Both the position numbers and the translations under genes were made by a program. From Campylobacterota bacterium (lineage in GTDB: Bacteria > Campylobacterota > Campylobacteria > Campylobacterales > Sulfurospirillaceae), in the NCBI GenBank assembly GCA_009930355.1, contig RZYK01000085.1, forward strand, positions 1-8,100: DNA of 8,100 nt, written 5' to 3'. The notes under the pieces are model-generated. The model ran no database searches, was not told the DNA's origin, and saw nothing but the letters and a program-made list of their open reading frames with translations. Below are positions 6,495 to 8,100 of this stretch, in pieces; position 1 is the stretch's first letter; each line of letters begins with the position of its first letter.

Positions 6495-7654
6495 GCGCGT
6501 AGAGCATCCATTTTGTGGATGATTTCCTCGGTTTCAGCATCAATGATTTTAAGGCTCTCTTTGAGTGATTCGACCTCGACGTTTGGCTCACTTTCCACAC
6601 GCTCAACGCCAGTGTCTTTCAGAGAGTTTAAAAGCTCTTGTTGGGTGGCTAGCATCGCTTCGTTTGCCTCTTGCATCTTTACATGTAAAGCCGTGGTGTT
6701 AGTGTTGAAGGTGTCTAGTTTGCTTAGCATTTCATCGTGCAGTTGGACTAAATTGCGCTGTTTTTCACTGGAGCGTGCCAATGTTTCCATGCCTGTTTTA
6801 AAATGCTCTGCACTCTTTTTAACCGCTTCGCCTTCAAGTTTGAGCATCTCATCAAACAGGCTAAATTTACCTTCGATGGTACGACCCAAACGTTCAAAAA
6901 AGTCACTCGAGCTTAGACGTTCAAACATCTTGCCAATATTTTCAAAATGCTGTAAATTCTCTTTGAGGTAGGCTTGTTCTATCTCCTCTTTTGTCCAAAA
7001 GAGTGAAGCTGAAGATGTTTTAATACGTTGAACTTCTCTATCAAAGTGGCTTAAGCCTCTTTTTTCAAAAAAGAGCCACCACAACGAAAGCAAAATACCA
7101 TAAATGGAGACGTAAAACGCTGTTCCCACACCGCTTAAGAGCACAGAAATTTCCTGCTCTAGCGCACTAGAAGTTTGCGAAGAAAAATCGGGCAAGGTAA
7201 GGGCAATGGAGATGAACGTTCCTAAAATACCCATCGTTGGGAAAACCCCAGCGGCGATGGAAGCGTAGTTGTCATTGCGGATATTTTTAGCATAGTCGTC
7301 CATGAAATTATCAAAACTGGCATTGGATTTTTCCATCTCACCAATGCGCATATGATTTTTATGAATGTAACTGTTGAGCTCCGTTTGGAAACTATTTTTA
7401 AGGCGTTTAAATTGGCACATCCCAAATTCGCCATTGTGTTTGGCAAAGACCAAAGCCACAATAAAAATAAGCCCAATAAGCACAATGCTATGCGTTCCCA
7501 CAGGAAACTTTAAAATGCCCACATAGCCTAAAAGAAAGTAGAGGTAGGCGAGAGCGGGGAGGGCAATCAGTTTGCCATAAACAAGCGCACAGTTCTCTTC
7601 TTTACTCTCCAAAGCGCTTAAATCTTTAAGCATGGTATCCATTTTTTGATGCAT
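6491..7654 (-). CDS. MotA/TolQ/ExbB-type proton channel protein with helical cytoplasmic tail
   Basis: This 387-residue inner-membrane protein is the likely ion-channel stator of the pair. Two membrane helices at about 24-46 and 54-71 are followed by a cytoplasmic stretch. Then come the conserved MotA/TolQ pair at about 130-153 (GVFPTMGILGTFISIAL, 136-152) and 169-196 (LLSGVGTAFYVSIYGILLS, 172-190). The GxxG-TF and GTA-rich segments are the family signature lining the channel. Residues 205-387 form a long, mostly helical cytoplasmic tail with Leu/Glu/Lys heptads, a feature shared with ZorA of Zorya defence systems and unlike TolQ or ExbB. AAAGG (7661-7665) lies 6 nt before the ATG at 7654, and a TATAAT is upstream. 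It overlaps the MotB-like gene by 4 bases. Flagellar MotA is unlikely, given the tail, the partner and the absence of flagellar neighbours. Confidence 0.87.
   Translation of the reverse strand: MHQKMDTMLKDLSALESKEENCALVYGKLIALPALAYLYFLLGYVGILKFPVGTHSIVLIGLIFIVALVFAKHNGEFGMCQFKRLKNSFQTELNSYIHKNHMRIGEMEKSNASFDNFMDDYAKNIRNDNYASIAAGVFPTMGILGTFISIALTLPDFSSQTSSALEQEISVLLSGVGTAFYVSIYGILLSLWWLFFEKRGLSHFDREVQRIKTSSASLFWTKEEIEQAYLKENLQHFENIGKMFERLSSSDFFERLGRTIEGKFSLFDEMLKLEGEAVKKSAEHFKTGMETLARSSEKQRNLVQLHDEMLSKLDTFNTNTTALHVKMQEANEAMLATQQELLNSLKDTGVERVESEPNVEVESLKESLKIIDAETEEIIHKMDALRA
6678..6689. repeat. TTTACATGTAAA palindrome, copy 5, inside the MotA-like gene
   Basis: The perfect palindrome extends to 14 bp (CTTTACATGTAAAG, 6677-6690), the same 14-mer as copy 2. 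It is read as Leu-His-Val-Lys (323-326) in the helical tail, the same codon phase as copy 3. Confidence 0.85.
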
Positions 7655-7682
7655 GTAAAACCTTTGTAACGATATCTACGAA

Positions 7683-7688
7683 ATTATA
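7683..7688 (-). promoter_or_regulatory. -10 box of the motor operon promoter
   Basis: The minus strand reads TATAAT, a consensus -10, with the start expected near 7676 and a leader of about 20 nt before the ATG at 7654. A -35 is not obvious. The near-palindrome at 7695-7710 lies where a regulator would act. Confidence 0.55.
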
Positions 7689-7694
7689 ACGCAC

Positions 7695-7710
7695 CTTTTT
7701 ACATAAAAAG
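7695..7710. promoter_or_regulatory. 16-bp near-palindrome between divergent genes, candidate operator
   Basis: CTTTTTACATAAAAAG has 7-bp perfect arms around a 2-bp centre. It sits immediately upstream of the motor operon -10 and about 85 bp before the divergent MACPF-like gene. It shares TTTACAT with the TTTACATGTAAA repeat but lacks its central palindrome. Either a shared operator or a decayed copy of the repeat is possible. Confidence 0.4.
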
Positions 7711-7794
7711 TTAATACTAATCTGTAATTAATCGTAAAAGACTACAATTTTTATAGGCATTCATAGAAAAAACTTGAAAAAAAGGAGTCGTAAG

Positions 7795-8100
7795 ATGGGT
7801 GAAGTTTTACAAACCGTTGCAAGCAGGGATATGATTTTATCAAATGCTTCTAAGCTTGTTGAGACAGCTTTTTTGGGTTATGGTTATGATGTGACAGGGC
7901 TTTATTGTCATCCCAATGGTGTGCGTGCCAATGTGATTGATATGCCTCGTTTGTTGGAAGAAAAGCCAGAGAGATTTGAGAAAAAAATTGGAACGAGCTC
8001 GGATACGAAAGTTGTGGTTGCTGAAAATGCTATGGAGTACTGCTCCAAGCTTACAGCAAAATTAGCAGTAGATGCATCTTATAAAAAAGTCTTTTCAGGC
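7795..8100 (+). CDS. Putative MACPF (perforin-like) domain protein, N-terminal part
   Basis: The first 102 codons of a gene that runs past the window end. AAAGGAG (7781-7787) lies 7 nt before the ATG, one of the strongest ribosome binding sites here. A TACAAT at 7743-7748 may be its -10. The N-terminus (MGEVLQTVAS) has no signal peptide. Residues 29-53 contain LGYGYDVTGLYCHPNGV followed by NVIDMPRL, and the last visible residues are an alternating segment ending SYKKVFSG. This order (a LGxGYDxxGxY opening, a short Asp-containing strand, then YxxxLxxxxxxxxSYKxFSG) is what I recall from the N-terminal part of bacterial MACPF proteins, which assemble into membrane pores. The diagnostic Y/W-G-T/S-H-F/Y and Gly-Gly region would lie beyond 8100, so the assignment is inference. 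The gene is divergent from the motor operon across 140 bp. Confidence 0.55.
   Translation, partial: MGEVLQTVASRDMILSNASKLVETAFLGYGYDVTGLYCHPNGVRANVIDMPRLLEEKPERFEKKIGTSSDTKVVVAENAMEYCSKLTAKLAVDASYKKVFSG

Noticed and set aside
505..6689. CRISPR-like array made by the repeated 12-mer
   Set aside because: Spacing is hundreds to thousands of bases, repeats are far too short and several copies lie inside genes, so it is an interspersed motif and not an array.
6462..6971. Plus-strand Ser-rich open frame of 169 codons
   Set aside because: The Ser/Leu/Arg richness is the antisense image of the helical tail of the MotA-like gene. It has no start signals.
5337..7654. Flagellar motAB
   Set aside because: The long coiled coil in the MotB-like protein, the helical tail in the MotA-like protein and the lack of flagellar neighbours do not fit flagellar stators.

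Overview
The window looks like an AT-rich chromosome of a Campylobacterota (epsilonproteobacterial) species. A Sulfurospirillum-like organism is my best guess, from protein style and base composition; this is inference, because no rRNA or marker gene is present. Genes are tightly packed and no gene-free stretch exceeds 300 bases.

Layout. (1) 1-457: a very AT-rich accessory patch. It holds the end of a gene whose reading frame is broken around 71-93, then a C-terminal fragment with an R-x4-H motif of the HEPN type. (2) 535-1208: a complete type II toxin-antitoxin operon, Phd/YefM-like antitoxin plus RelE/ParE-like toxin, with a clear sigma-70 promoter inside an operator-like inverted repeat. 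(3) 1263-3530, minus strand: a membrane-bound dCache-GGDEF-EAL sensor for cyclic-di-GMP turnover. (4) 3627-4694, minus: an AI-2E family (YdiK/PerM-like) membrane protein. (5) 4788-5330, plus: a small exported Arg/Tyr/Glu-rich protein of unknown function, preceded by a perfect hairpin beside its ribosome binding site. (6) 5337-7654, minus: a two-gene operon with ATGA overlap. It encodes a MotA/TolQ/ExbB-type channel protein with a helical tail and a MotB/OmpA-type partner with an unusually long coiled coil, so it is an ion-driven motor pair outside the flagellar type and reminiscent of ZorA/ZorB. (7) 7795-8100, plus, running off the end: a divergent gene whose N-terminus resembles MACPF (perforin-like) proteins.

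Two signals stand out. First, the exact 12-bp palindrome TTTACATGTAAA occurs five times (505, 1262, 2341, 3612, 6678) with at least one 11/12 copy. Base composition predicts about 0.002 copies. It lies both between and inside genes, so it looks like a genome-wide sequence element rather than a single operator. Second, the motor pair stands back-to-back with a pore-former-like gene across a 140-bp region carrying a 16-bp near-palindrome. No zorC/D/E effector lies within the visible flanks (the downstream side and the first 102 codons of the divergent neighbour). This makes it the best candidate here for an undescribed system, although a functional link is unproven.
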